A stretch of DNA of 64,000 bases from an uncultured Oscillospiraceae bacterium (GTDB taxonomy: Bacteria; Bacillota; Clostridia; Oscillospirales; Acutalibacteraceae): NCBI GenBank assembly GCA_958448165.1, contig CAUDCW010000006.1, forward strand, positions 76,827-140,826, in the 5' to 3' direction. Below, one piece after another: positions 6,423 through 15,344 of this stretch; within the stretch, counting starts at the first letter, position 1; the number at the start of each line of letters is the position of its first letter. The notes below the pieces were generated by a model. It had not been told where the DNA came from. It saw only the letters and a list, made by a program, of their open reading frames with translations, and ran no database searches. Position numbers and translations under genes: made by a program.

Positions 6423-8027
6423 ATGATAACTGTAACCGATGTCAGCTTAAGCTTCAGCGGTCAGCCGCTGTTTACTGACGTAAATCTCAAATTCACGCCG
6501 GGCAACTGCTACGGCATTATAGGCGCAAACGGAGCCGGTAAATCAACCTTTTTAAAGCTCCTCTCGGGCGAGCTTGAAACCACAAAGGGCGAAATCACAA
6601 TACCTGAAAACGTCAGAATGTCTGTGCTCAAGCAGGACCATTTTGCGTTTGACTCCCACACTGTGCTTGATACGGTAATCTACGGCAATAAAAAGCTGTA
6701 CGATATTATGAAAGAAAAGGACGAGATCTATGCAAAGCCCGACTTCAGCGACGAGGACGGACTGCGTGCCTCTGAGCTTGAGGCGGAATTTGCCGAGCTT
6801 GACGGCTGGGAGGCAGAAAGCGATGCATCAAAGCTTATACAGGGTCTGGGTCTTGACGAAAGCCTGCTCTATTCACAGATGAGCTCGCTCACAGGTAACG
6901 AAAAGGTCAAGGTTCTGCTTGCCCAGGCGCTTTTCGGCAATCCTGATATTATCCTGCTGGACGAGCCGACAAACAACCTCGACGTTATGGCGATAAACTG
7001 GCTTGAGGACTTCCTGCTTGATTATGAGGGCACGGTTATTGTTGTCAGCCACGACAGACATTTTCTTAACACCGTATGCACTCACATTGTTGACGTTGAC
7101 TACACCAAAATCAAGATGTATGTCGGCAACTATGAGTTCTGGTATGAATCAAGCCAGATGATGCAGGCGATGGTGAAACAGCAGAACAAAAAGGCAGAGG
7201 AAAAGATAAAAGAGCTGCAAAGCTTTATTCAGCGTTTCTCGGCGAATAAGTCAAAGTCAAAGCAGGCAACCTCAAGAAAAAAGCTGCTTGAAAAGCTGTC
7301 AGTTGCTGAAATGCCGGCGTCAAGCCGCCGTTATCCGTTTGTCGGCTTTACTCAGGACAGAGAGGTCGGCAAGGAAATCCTGACCGTTGAGGGACTTTCA
7401 AAAACGGTTGACGGCGTCAAGGTGCTTGACAATGTTTCTTTCCGTGTGGAAAAGGGCAACAAGATTGCGTTCCTCAGCGAAAACGAAATTGCAATTACAA
7501 CGCTGTTTGAAATTCTTATGGGAAATCTTGAACCCGATGAGGGCAGCTTCAAATGGGGCGTAAGCACAAGCCAGTCGTACTTTCCGCTTGACAACACCTC
7601 ATATTTTGAAGGCTGTGACAAGAGTATTCTCGAATGGCTCGGCGAATACAATCAGAGCAACGACAGAACAGAAACATATCTGCGCGGCTTCCTCGGCAGA
7701 ATGTTATTCTCGGGCGAAGACGTGTTCAAGCCCGTCAAGGTTCTCTCCGGCGGTGAAAAGGTAAGGTGTATGCTCGCCAGAATGATGATGTTCGGCTCAA
7801 ACGTGCTTGTGCTTGACCAGCCGACAAACCACCTTGACCTTGAGTCGATAACAGCCGTCAACAACGGACTCAAAAACTTCAAGGGCATAGTGCTTTTCTC
7901 GTCGCACGACCACGAGTTCATTTCAACGGTTGCCAACAGAATTATTTTCATCAAGCCGCAGGGAATACAGGATATCACCCAGAGCTATGACGAGTATCTT
8001 GAACAGAATATGCTGACAAGACAGTGA
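6423..8027 (+). CDS. ABC-F family ATPase with a degenerate second nucleotide site
   Basis: 534 residues, soluble, with two ABC domains and the ABC-F linker (about residues 235-305, Lys-rich). Domain 1 has Walker A GANGAGKST and Walker B ILLDEPTNNLD but a poor signature (SLTGNEKVKV). Domain 2 has an intact LSGGEKVR signature, yet its P-loop reads FLSENEIAITTL and its Walker B DQPTNHLD with Gln for the catalytic Glu. Such proteins act on ribosomes as translation factors or in antibiotic resistance, not as transporters. ATG 6423 follows GGAAAGGAAG at good spacing; an in-frame TTG at 6399 overlaps that region and is rejected. Confidence 0.88.
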   Translation: MITVTDVSLSFSGQPLFTDVNLKFTPGNCYGIIGANGAGKSTFLKLLSGELETTKGEITIPENVRMSVLKQDHFAFDSHTVLDTVIYGNKKLYDIMKEKDEIYAKPDFSDEDGLRASELEAEFAELDGWEAESDASKLIQGLGLDESLLYSQMSSLTGNEKVKVLLAQALFGNPDIILLDEPTNNLDVMAINWLEDFLLDYEGTVIVVSHDRHFLNTVCTHIVDVDYTKIKMYVGNYEFWYESSQMMQAMVKQQNKKAEEKIKELQSFIQRFSANKSKSKQATSRKKLLEKLSVAEMPASSRRYPFVGFTQDREVGKEILTVEGLSKTVDGVKVLDNVSFRVEKGNKIAFLSENEIAITTLFEILMGNLEPDEGSFKWGVSTSQSYFPLDNTSYFEGCDKSILEWLGEYNQSNDRTETYLRGFLGRMLFSGEDVFKPVKVLSGGEKVRCMLARMMMFGSNVLVLDQPTNHLDLESITAVNNGLKNFKGIVLFSSHDHEFISTVANRIIFIKPQGIQDITQSYDEYLEQNMLTRQ

Positions 8028-8034
8028 TAGGCGC

Positions 8035-8210
8035 GGCGGAGCCGAAGTGAAGAAAGAAGCGAGAAAAGAGAAGAGTTGTGGTTGTCGCCGCAAGCGGCTC
8101 CGATTTCAAAGAATACCGGTAATGATTTTTTTGATTCAAAGCGCAGCGAAGCTGCGATAACCTTTACTTCAACTCTCCACTCTCAACTCTCCACTCTCGC
8201 AAGAGCCGTA
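8035..8210. repeat. Intergenic repeat-rich segment
   Basis: No gene is visible between 8028 and 8462. The stretch holds a near-tandem CAACTCTCCACTCT repeat (about 8170-8201) and GGTTGTCGCCGCAAGCGGCT (about 8083-8104), which recurs at about 54530-54550 after htpG. It is probably a degenerate dispersed element. Confidence 0.5.
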
Positions 8211-8238
8211 ATCCGACAACTTAAAACATACTTTTATG

Positions 8239-8267
8239 AGCTGTGCATTTTCGCACAGCTTTTTTGT
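8239..8267 (+). terminator. Rho-independent terminator
   Basis: Stem AGCTGTGC pairs with GCACAGCT across a 6-nt loop and is followed by a T tract. It lies about 210 bp after the ABC-F gene. Confidence 0.8.
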
Positions 8268-8462
8268 TTTTCAATTTCGCAAACAAAACTGACCTATAAA
8301 AGGCTGAATAATTATCAGCAACTTGCTTACTGTCCTTTCGTCTGTGTGTTTTTTAACAATTTAGCCACCAATAAACTCCAAAATATGATATAATTATTAT
8401 ATAAACTTCAAAAAGTGCCGATTCAAGACAAAATAACTGTTTGCTTAAGGAGATGTATAGTT

Positions 8463-9167
8463 ATGCCGCAGCTTGTGAAATTTGAAAACGTAAAAAAGAT
8501 TTATAAAATGGGCGAGGTCAGCATCAATGCCCTTGACGGCGTCAGCTTTGAGATTAACGAGGGTGAGTTCGCTGTTGTTGTCGGCTCAAGCGGAGCAGGC
8601 AAAACAACAGTGCTTAATATTCTCGGCGGTATGGACAGCGCAAGCAGCGGCACAGTGACCGTTGCCGGGCGTGATATTACCGCACTCAAGGGCAAGGAGC
8701 TTATCGCCTATCGCCGTTTTGATATCGGCTTTGTTTTTCAGTTCTACAACCTTGTGCCGAATCTTACGGCAAAAGAAAATGTCGAGCTTGCTGCGCAGAT
8801 TTGCAACGACCCAATGGACGCTCTGACGGCTCTTGAAAGCGTGGGCCTTGAGGAGCGTGTTGACAATTTTCCGGCTCAGCTTTCGGGCGGCGAACAGCAG
8901 AGAGTGTCAATCGCCAGAGCACTTGCAAAGCGTCCGAAGCTTCTGCTTTGTGACGAACCGACCGGTGCGCTCGACTACAACACAGGCAAAACGATTCTGA
9001 AGCTCTTGCAGGACAAATGCCGCAACGACGGTATGACGGTTGTGCTGATTACGCATAACTCGGCGATAACGCCGATGGCAGACAGAGTTATAAAAATGAA
9101 AAGCGGAAAGATAACAAGCAATGAAATCAATCGCAATCCGGTGTCGGTCGAAGATATCGAGTGGTGA
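8463..9167 (+). CDS. ABC transporter ATP-binding protein (MacB/LolD type)
   Basis: 234 residues. Walker A is GSSGAGKTT, the Q-loop FVFQFYNL, signature LSGGEQQR and Walker B LLLCDEPTGALD, the pattern of MacB/LolD/BceA ATPases that energise FtsX-type permeases. It pairs with the large FtsX-family permease that follows 31 bp later. ATG 8463 is preceded by AAGGAG with a 10-11 nt gap; a longer frame from 8415 would begin upstream of that SD. The substrate is unknown: such pairs act in peptide-antibiotic resistance, lipoprotein handling or envelope mechanics. Confidence 0.92.
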   Translation: MPQLVKFENVKKIYKMGEVSINALDGVSFEINEGEFAVVVGSSGAGKTTVLNILGGMDSASSGTVTVAGRDITALKGKELIAYRRFDIGFVFQFYNLVPNLTAKENVELAAQICNDPMDALTALESVGLEERVDNFPAQLSGGEQQRVSIARALAKRPKLLLCDEPTGALDYNTGKTILKLLQDKCRNDGMTVVLITHNSAITPMADRVIKMKSGKITSNEINRNPVSVEDIEW

Positions 9168-9198
9168 TTTTCGGCATTTCTGAAAGTGAGTGATTAAC

Positions 9199-11961
9199 TT
9201 GAAAGGCTCTGTATTTAAAAATATTGTCCGGGAAATATGGGATACAAAGGCGAGATTCTTATCTATCCTTGCAATCATCGGACTGGGCGTTGGATTTTTT
9301 GTCGGCGTTAAGGCGGCAGGCCCGTCAATGATAAACACGCTTGTCAATTATGCAAGCGAGCAGAATATGATGGACGTGCGCCTTGTGTCAAGCGTCGGCT
9401 TTGACGATGACGATGTTGCCGAGATTGAAAAAACTCAGGGTGTTGCACAGCTTCAGACAGGGTATTTTACCGATGCGGTTATGAGCGACGGCAGTAAGAA
9501 AAGCGTTGTCAGGATTCACAGCCTCGGAGAGGACGACAAAATCAACGTTCCCGTGCTTGAAGAGGGCAGACTGCCGCAGAATTCGGGCGAAATCGTGGTT
9601 GAGAATGCATCGTATGCCAACCCGATTGAAATCGGCTCAAAGATAACGCTTGAAAATACGGTTGTGTCACGCACAACCGGCGAAAAAGAGGAAATTCCGC
9701 TCAAATGTAGTGAATTCACGGTTGTCGGCAAGGTCAAGTCGCCGCTTTATATCTCGTTTCAAAAGGGCAACACAACCGTCGGCAACGGCACAATATCCTA
9801 TTATATGATGATCCTGCCGCAGGACTTTACAAGCGAGCGCTACACCGAGCTTTATCTTGTGTCGGACTATTCGGCAAGCGGCGGATATCCTTACAGCGAT
9901 GAATATAACAGCGAAATCGACTCACTCACACAGCGGCTTGAAACCGTGTGTGACGAGCGTCTTGATGTGTTTGACAAAAACGAAATAGAGCCGAAACGGC
10001 AGGAGGTTGCCGACGGCATAGAAGAGCTTAAGGACGCAATGGCAAAAACCGACGGCGAGCTTGAGAGCGTATATAAGCAGATACAGCAATTGCAGACTCA
10101 GTATGAAAAGCAGGTTTTGCCGTCAGGCAATAAAGCTCTGATTGCCGGTACAAAGGCTCAGATTGATATCGCAATGCAGCAGTATCAAAGCGGCAAAGCC
10201 GCCGCCGACGCAAAGTTTATGCAGGAAAAGCAGAACATTGCCGACGCACAAAAGCAGCTTGAGCAGTTCGACGATATAAAGTCATTTGTCACAACAAGAG
10301 ATGACAGCCCCGGTTACGCTGAATATCAGGATAACGCAGGTCGTGTTGATGCGGTTGCGACCGTTTTCCCTGTTTTCTTCCTGCTGGTTGCGGTTCTTGT
10401 CTGTGTTACGACTATGACAAGAATGGTCGAGGAACGCAGAACAGAAATCGGTATGTTCAAGGCGCTCGGCTATGCTAACGGCACGATAATCTCAAAATAT
10501 GTCATATATTCAACTGTTGCAGGCGTTGTCGGCTGTGCCGCAGGCTGTGTACTGGGCTGTGTTTCACTGCCGAATATTATCTTCTATGCCTACGCTATGT
10601 TATATCACATCAAGAATATGGATTCTGTAATACCGTGGGGATTTATTCTCGGCGGATTTGCCGTTTCTGTGCTTTGTACGGCGATGGTATCGTGGTTCAC
10701 CTGCCGCAGTGAGCTAAAGCGCACTCCGGCAAGTCTTATGCGCCCCAAAACACCAAAGGCAGGCAAGCGAAATCTGCTTGAACGCATAGGCTTTATCTGG
10801 AGCAGAATGAAATTCACCTCGAAGGTGACAACGAGAAATCTGTTCAGATACAAGGCAAGGTTCTTTATGACCGTTCTCGGCGTTGCAGGCTGTACGGCGC
10901 TTATTGTGGCGGCTTTCGGTCTTATGGATGCAGTCGGCGGAATCGTTGACAAGCAGTTCGGCGAAATATGCCGATATAATCTGAGTATAGTATTTTCCGA
11001 AAGCAAAACAGGCGATGACGCCGATAAGTTTATAGAGGAGCTGACAACTCAGTACAGCGTGAAAAACTCGATGCCCGTTTATCAGAACCAGGTTACGGTT
11101 TTTGATAACCGCAGCGATGCGACATACGGCGACACATATCTTGTCGTTCCGTCAGAACCCGACAGACTTCGTGCAACAATAGATCTGCACAGCAGAAAGA
11201 CGGGCGAGGATATTGAGCTTGTGGACGGCGGCTGTGTTATGAGCGAAAAGCTTGCGGATAATATGGGACTTAAAATCGGCGATGAATTTGAAATAAAGGA
11301 TATCGACGATAAGGTGGTTAAGCTTAAGCTGTCATCAATCTGCGAAAACTATCTTTACAGCTATATCTATATTACGCCGGAATATTACAACGAATGCTTC
11401 GGCGAGGACGTAAGCTACAATATGATAGACACAAGCTTTGATTACGGTGACGAGGACGAGCGCAACGCTCTTGCTCAGGAGCTGCTTAAAAACGACGAAA
11501 TTGTCGCCGCAAACTACACCGATACAGGCATTGAAAACTTCAGAAAAATGCTGACAACGCTGAATTCGGTAGTGTGTGTGCTTATCGTCTGTGCGGCGGC
11601 GCTTGCGTTTGTTGTGCTTTACAACCTGACAAACATCAACATCGCCGAAAGAGCAAGAGAGATTGCGACAATAAAGGTCCTCGGCTTCTATAACCGTGAG
11701 GTCAGCGGATATATCTACCGTGAAAATGTTGTGCTCACCGTCATCGGGGCTTTGGCAGGGCTTGTGCTCGGCGTGTTCCTGACAAGCTTTATCGTGCACA
11801 CGGTTGAGGTCGATATCGTGATGTTCGGCAGAGATATAATGCCGCAGAGCTTTTTGTATGCACTGGGACTTACATTCCTGTTTGCGATAATTGTCAACTT
11901 CTTTATGTATTTCAAAATGAAGAAGATTGATATGGTCGAGTCGCTGAAGTCGATTGAATGA
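9199..11961 (+). CDS. Large FtsX-family ABC permease
   Basis: About 920 residues. An N-terminal membrane helix (FLSILAIIGLGVGFFVGV) leads into an extracytoplasmic domain of about 340 residues whose end is a coiled coil rich in Gln/Lys. A first FtsX block (about residues 385-515) has three helices, a second extracytoplasmic domain follows (about 560-780), and a second FtsX block with three helices ends the protein. This two-FtsX plan fits MacB-like mechanotransmission exporters. TTG 9199 is favoured because AAGTGAGTGAT resembles an SD; a GTG at 9190 adds three residues and is possible. It forms an operon with the ATPase upstream. Confidence 0.88.
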   Translation: MKGSVFKNIVREIWDTKARFLSILAIIGLGVGFFVGVKAAGPSMINTLVNYASEQNMMDVRLVSSVGFDDDDVAEIEKTQGVAQLQTGYFTDAVMSDGSKKSVVRIHSLGEDDKINVPVLEEGRLPQNSGEIVVENASYANPIEIGSKITLENTVVSRTTGEKEEIPLKCSEFTVVGKVKSPLYISFQKGNTTVGNGTISYYMMILPQDFTSERYTELYLVSDYSASGGYPYSDEYNSEIDSLTQRLETVCDERLDVFDKNEIEPKRQEVADGIEELKDAMAKTDGELESVYKQIQQLQTQYEKQVLPSGNKALIAGTKAQIDIAMQQYQSGKAAADAKFMQEKQNIADAQKQLEQFDDIKSFVTTRDDSPGYAEYQDNAGRVDAVATVFPVFFLLVAVLVCVTTMTRMVEERRTEIGMFKALGYANGTIISKYVIYSTVAGVVGCAAGCVLGCVSLPNIIFYAYAMLYHIKNMDSVIPWGFILGGFAVSVLCTAMVSWFTCRSELKRTPASLMRPKTPKAGKRNLLERIGFIWSRMKFTSKVTTRNLFRYKARFFMTVLGVAGCTALIVAAFGLMDAVGGIVDKQFGEICRYNLSIVFSESKTGDDADKFIEELTTQYSVKNSMPVYQNQVTVFDNRSDATYGDTYLVVPSEPDRLRATIDLHSRKTGEDIELVDGGCVMSEKLADNMGLKIGDEFEIKDIDDKVVKLKLSSICENYLYSYIYITPEYYNECFGEDVSYNMIDTSFDYGDEDERNALAQELLKNDEIVAANYTDTGIENFRKMLTTLNSVVCVLIVCAAALAFVVLYNLTNINIAERAREIATIKVLGFYNREVSGYIYRENVVLTVIGALAGLVLGVFLTSFIVHTVEVDIVMFGRDIMPQSFLYALGLTFLFAIIVNFFMYFKMKKIDMVESLKSIE

Positions 11962-11973
11962 TATAACTTCCGC

Positions 11974-12000
11974 TTGACAATATTGCTATATACGTATAAT
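11974..12000 (+). promoter_or_regulatory. Probable cyclophilin promoter, now separated from its gene by a MITE
   Basis: Consensus TTGACA (11974-11979) with TATAAT (11995-12000) at a short 15-nt spacer, or TAATAT at 17 nt. The MITE begins 17 bp further on, so the transcript would carry the whole element in its leader. Confidence 0.5.
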
Positions 12001-12016
12001 ATTCATATAATACTAA

Positions 12017-12188
12017 GGAAACACTGAATAAATCACGCTTAAAAGCTGTTTGCACATCTTGCTTGCATATTTTCCGTCAGCCTGACCAAAAAATCCTCGT
12101 AATGCGACAGCATTACTGCGGTTTGTTTGTCCAACCTGACGAAAAATCTGACGGCGCAATATGCACAAACGATTTAATCAGTGTTTCC
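12017..12188. mobile_element. MITE, full copy 1 (family A)
   Basis: 172 bp. The ends are terminal inverted repeats beginning GGAAACACTGA (about 18 bp, one mismatch between ends). It is flanked by a direct CTAA duplication (12013-12016 and 12189-12192). The inner halves are partly complementary, so the RNA would fold. It has no coding capacity, so a transposase must act in trans. It lies between the promoter and start of the cyclophilin gene and is nearly identical to copies at 13107 and 55273. Confidence 0.85.
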
Positions 12189-12211
12189 CTAAATAAGAAA
12201 GGGCGATTCAT

Positions 12212-12733
12212 ATGTCACAAAATCCTGTAGTTACTTTTACAATGGAAAACGGCAAAACCTTTAAGGCGGAGCTTTATCCCGAAATTGCACCGAATACGGT
12301 CAACAACTTTTTGAGTCTTGTAAACAAAGGCTTTTACAACGGCCTTACCTTCCACCGTGTAATATACGGCTTTATGATTCAGGGCGGCTGTCCCAAAGGT
12401 ACAGGCACAGGCGGACCGGGTTACAGCATTAAGGGTGAGTTCAGCACAAACGGATTTAAAAACGATTTGAAGCACACCGAGGGAGTGCTGTCGATGGCAA
12501 GGTCAATGATGGCAGACAGCGCAGGCTCACAGTTCTTTATTATGCACAAGAAAGCGCCGCACCTTGACGGTCAGTACGCAGCCTTCGGCAAAATTATTGA
12601 CGGTATGGACGTTGTAAACGAGATTGCCGAGTGCGACACGGACTACGCCGACAAGCCGCTTGACCCGCAGGTTATTAAGAGCGTAACAGCCGAAACCTTC
12701 GGCGTTGACTACCCCGAGCCGGAAAAGGCATAA
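12212..12733 (+). CDS. Peptidyl-prolyl cis-trans isomerase (cyclophilin type)
   Basis: 173 residues, cytoplasmic. Cyclophilin motifs are clear: FKAELYPEIAPNTVNNFLSL, FYNGLTFHRVIYGFMIQGG (catalytic Arg in FHRV), MARSMMADSAGSQFFI and LDGQYAAFGKIIDGMDVV. It catalyses proline isomerisation in protein folding. The SD AAGAAAGGG lies only a few bases beyond the MITE, so the element has replaced most of the native leader. It is monocistronic and followed by a strong terminator. Confidence 0.95.
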   Translation: MSQNPVVTFTMENGKTFKAELYPEIAPNTVNNFLSLVNKGFYNGLTFHRVIYGFMIQGGCPKGTGTGGPGYSIKGEFSTNGFKNDLKHTEGVLSMARSMMADSAGSQFFIMHKKAPHLDGQYAAFGKIIDGMDVVNEIAECDTDYADKPLDPQVIKSVTAETFGVDYPEPEKA

Positions 12734-12758
12734 ACAGAGCTTTGAATTTAAAATGATG

Positions 12759-12806
12759 AAAAAGACTGAAATGCATTGACTTTACAAGCACTTCAGTCTT
12801 TTTTTA
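12759..12806 (+). terminator. Rho-independent terminator of the cyclophilin gene
   Basis: Stem AAAAAGACTGAA pairs with its complement, with further pairing toward the loop, followed by a T7 tract. Confidence 0.85.
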
Positions 12807-12824
12807 AGTCAAAATTTGTTCGGT

Positions 12825-12852
12825 TGATACTAATTGATATCAATAAGTATCA
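12825..12852. promoter_or_regulatory. 28-bp near-perfect palindrome
   Basis: Outer TGATACT and centre TTGATATCAA are mirrored with only one mismatched pair. It could be an operator of Fur-box-like composition, or the joined ends of a deleted MITE, since the family B element at 49111 also starts ATACTAAT. No gene starts nearby; the next promoter is at 12924. Confidence 0.4.
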
Positions 12853-12923
12853 GTTTTTTGCTGAACATAAAGCTATGGATTCCGGCTTTCTCTGCATAAC
12901 TTTTACTTGTTTAACAAATTTTG

Positions 12924-12952
12924 TTGAATGTTAAAATAATTTGTAGTATTAT
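12924..12952 (+). promoter_or_regulatory. Probable promoter of the ABC-2 exporter operon
   Basis: TTGAAT, a 17-nt spacer and TATTAT. It would give a leader of about 550 nt before the exporter ATPase start at 13516, containing MITE copy 2. Confidence 0.45.
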
Positions 12953-13106
12953 TTAAAATGCGGTTAAGCTGTGCAAAGGCTTATGTCAATATACGGTTGC
13001 GTTTGCAATTTTTGCGCAGGCAAAGTAAAGTACTCATATTTTCAGCCTCATTCCTGAGCTGTCGGCGGGGTCGTTGTCAGCCGATAATTCAGTCCCTGAG
13101 ATTTAA
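12953..13106 (+). other. Possible structured leader RNA upstream of MITE copy 2
   Basis: No convincing gene is seen; a 77-codon frame here lacks an SD and runs into the MITE. The stretch 13034-13103 has several short complementary pairs (CTCATTCCTGAG; TCGGC with GCCGA) that may form adjacent hairpins. It matches no riboswitch class that I can recognise. Confidence 0.25.
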
Positions 13107-13277
13107 GGAAACACTGAATAAATCACGCTGGAAGCTGTTTGTGCATCTTGCTTGCATATTTTCCGTCAGCCTGACCAAAAAATCCTCGTAATGCGACAGT
13201 ATTACTGCGGTTTATTTGTCCAACCTGACGAAAAATCTGACGGCGAAATATGCAAAAACGATTTAATCAGTATTTCC
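13107..13277. mobile_element. MITE, full copy 2 (family A)
   Basis: 171 bp, same ends and interior as copy 1. It is flanked by a direct TTAA duplication (13103-13106 and 13278-13281). The right end has one changed base (TATTTCC). It lies in the leader of the ABC-2 exporter operon. From 13282 to 13515 nothing coding is visible. Confidence 0.85.
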
Positions 13278-13515
13278 TTAAGCCTTGAGCCGTGTCTTTA
13301 ATACACAGCTTTTACCGTATTCTTACCGCGGCAATTTCCCGAAAACAGTTTGCAAAAAAACTGCCGCATACCGAAAAAATGCAACCACGATTTACACGTG
13401 TGCAAACCCGAGCTTGCAGATAATTGCTTTTCGGTGTGCTATCATTGTGTCGTGTTTTTACGAACAAGCAAGCTTGCAAATGTAAAAATGCGGCTGAAAG
13501 GAAAGGTGAGAACAA

Positions 13516-14529
13516 ATGATTTATGTTGACAGCATAAGAAAAGAATTTAAAAAGACTATAAAGCAGCCGGGTCTGCTCGGCAGCGTAAAGTCACTGTTCA
13601 AGCCGAAAACAGAGAAGGTTGTGGCTGTTGATGATATTTCATTCCATGTGCCGAAGGGTGAAATACTCGGCTTTATCGGTCCGAACGGCGCAGGAAAATC
13701 AACGGTTATCAAAATGCTCACGGGTATTCTCACACCGACCGCCGGTGCCTGTACCATTGACGGCAGAAATCCGCAGAAGGACAGAAAAAGCTATGTCAAG
13801 GAAATCGGTGTTGTTTTCGGTCAGCGCACCCAGCTTTGGTGGGATCTTCCGCTTTGCGAAACCTATGCGGTTCTGAAAGAGATATACGAGGTGGAGGACA
13901 GCGCATACAAAAAGAAAATGGATCTGCTAAACGAGGTTCTTGATTTGCAGGACTTTATCAAAAGTCCTGTTCGCACTCTGTCGCTCGGTCAGCGAATGAG
14001 AGCGGATATAGCCGCATCATTGCTGCACAGTCCAAAGGTTTTGTTCCTTGACGAGCCGACCATTGGACTCGACGTTGTTGTCAAGGACAATATCAGACGA
14101 GCCATAGCACAGATAAACGAAGAGGAGCAGACTACCGTTATCCTCACAACCCACGACCTGAGCGATATTGAGCTTTTGTCAAAGCGTATCGTAATGATTG
14201 ACAAGGGCAAGAACGTGTTTGACGGAACGGTTGACGAGCTTAAGTCAAATTACGGTCAGAGCAGGGAGCTGCACTTTGAGCTTCGTGACGAAAACAACCT
14301 TGAAAAGCTTGAGTACAAGCCGCACTTTAAACTGTCGGACGATGATATTAGCGTAAAAAAGGATGCATGCAAGGTGGCTGTCCGCTTCAACAGCGATGCG
14401 GTGCCGGTGGGCGATATGCTCTCCTACACGCTTTCAACCGTCCAAGTAAACGACATAAGCGTGAGGGACGCCGATATTGAGGAAATTATCCGACGCCTTT
14501 ATAAAAAAGAGGTGACGGCGGATGCGTAG
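13516..14529 (+). CDS. ABC-2 exporter ATP-binding protein (COG4586-like)
   Basis: 337 residues. The insertion LLGSVKSLFKPKTEKVVAVDD before the first strand is typical of the COG4586 group. Walker A is GPNGAGKST, signature LSLGQRMR and Walker B VLFLDEPTIGLD; a regulatory domain of about 90 residues follows. With the two permeases downstream it forms an exporter of the COG4586-4587-3694 type, whose substrates are mostly unknown. SD GAAAGGTGAG precedes the ATG, and the end overlaps the next gene by 8 nt. Confidence 0.9.
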   Translation: MIYVDSIRKEFKKTIKQPGLLGSVKSLFKPKTEKVVAVDDISFHVPKGEILGFIGPNGAGKSTVIKMLTGILTPTAGACTIDGRNPQKDRKSYVKEIGVVFGQRTQLWWDLPLCETYAVLKEIYEVEDSAYKKKMDLLNEVLDLQDFIKSPVRTLSLGQRMRADIAASLLHSPKVLFLDEPTIGLDVVVKDNIRRAIAQINEEEQTTVILTTHDLSDIELLSKRIVMIDKGKNVFDGTVDELKSNYGQSRELHFELRDENNLEKLEYKPHFKLSDDDISVKKDACKVAVRFNSDAVPVGDMLSYTLSTVQVNDISVRDADIEEIIRRLYKKEVTADA

Positions 14530-15340
14530 ATTTTTAAGAATTTATCTGCCGTTTTCAAAGGCGGGCATTCAGGAGATGATGGCGTATCGCTTTAACTTCT
14601 TCTTTCATCTGCTGGGCGAAATGCTCTCATGCTTTGTAATGTACTTTGTGTGGCTTGCGGTTTTTGAAAGCTCCGACAGCTCGACCTTTATGGGCTTTTC
14701 GATGACGGATATGACGGTTTATCTGTTTATATCGTTTATGGCAAGCTTTCTGACATACAGCGACGGAGCAATTAATATCGGCGAGGAAATCCGTGACGGC
14801 TCAATAGTTATGCGAATGATAAAGCCGGTAAACTTTGATATGTATTTTTTGTTTCACGAACTTGGCAGCCGTGTGGTAGTGGCCGGCATTGTGCTTGTGC
14901 CGATGTGCATCGGCGTGGAGCTATACAAATTTTTCGTCACCGGTGCGGTGATGTTCAGCCTGCCGAACTTTGCACTGTTTATGGTAAGCCTTATTTTAGC
15001 TTATCTTGTTTCGTTTTACTCTAACGTATGCTACGGCTTTCTGGCGTTTTTTCTCAAGAATCTCTGGGGTTCAAGCGTGCTGAAGGATGCGGTGATAAGC
15101 TTTTTGTCGGGCTCAAAGATTCCGCTTGCGTTTATGCCGCCGGTGCTTAAGACTGTGCTTTCAGTTCTGCCGTTTGCATCGTTAAGCTACACCCCCGTTA
15201 TGCTTTATATGGGTCTTTATGATGCGCCGACTATTATATGGAGCGTGTCGCTTCAGGTTTTCTGGCTCGTGTTCTTCTGGGGACTGAGCAAGCTTATCTG
15301 GCGCCTTGCGACAAAGCGCCTTTGCGTGCAGGGAGGTTGA
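14522..15340 (+). CDS. ABC-2 exporter permease 1 (COG4587-like)
   Basis: 272 residues with six hydrophobic segments, starting MRRFLRIYLPFSKAGIQEMM and including MAYRFNFFFHLLGEML. The segment NIGEEIRDGSIVMRMIKP is a hallmark of this permease group. It overlaps the ATPase gene by 8 nt and is followed 4 bp later by the second permease, so the three genes form one operon and probably one complex in the membrane. Confidence 0.87.
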   Translation: MRRFLRIYLPFSKAGIQEMMAYRFNFFFHLLGEMLSCFVMYFVWLAVFESSDSSTFMGFSMTDMTVYLFISFMASFLTYSDGAINIGEEIRDGSIVMRMIKPVNFDMYFLFHELGSRVVVAGIVLVPMCIGVELYKFFVTGAVMFSLPNFALFMVSLILAYLVSFYSNVCYGFLAFFLKNLWGSSVLKDAVISFLSGSKIPLAFMPPVLKTVLSVLPFASLSYTPVMLYMGLYDAPTIIWSVSLQVFWLVFFWGLSKLIWRLATKRLCVQGG

Positions 15341-15344
15341 TGAT

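Noticed and set aside
8169..8203. Short tandem CAACTCTCCACTCT repeats as a CRISPR array
   Set aside because: Only two units with no unique spacers and no cas genes in the window.
12958..13191. 77-codon open frame before the ABC-2 exporter
   Set aside because: It starts almost at the expected transcription start without an SD and its last third is MITE sequence.
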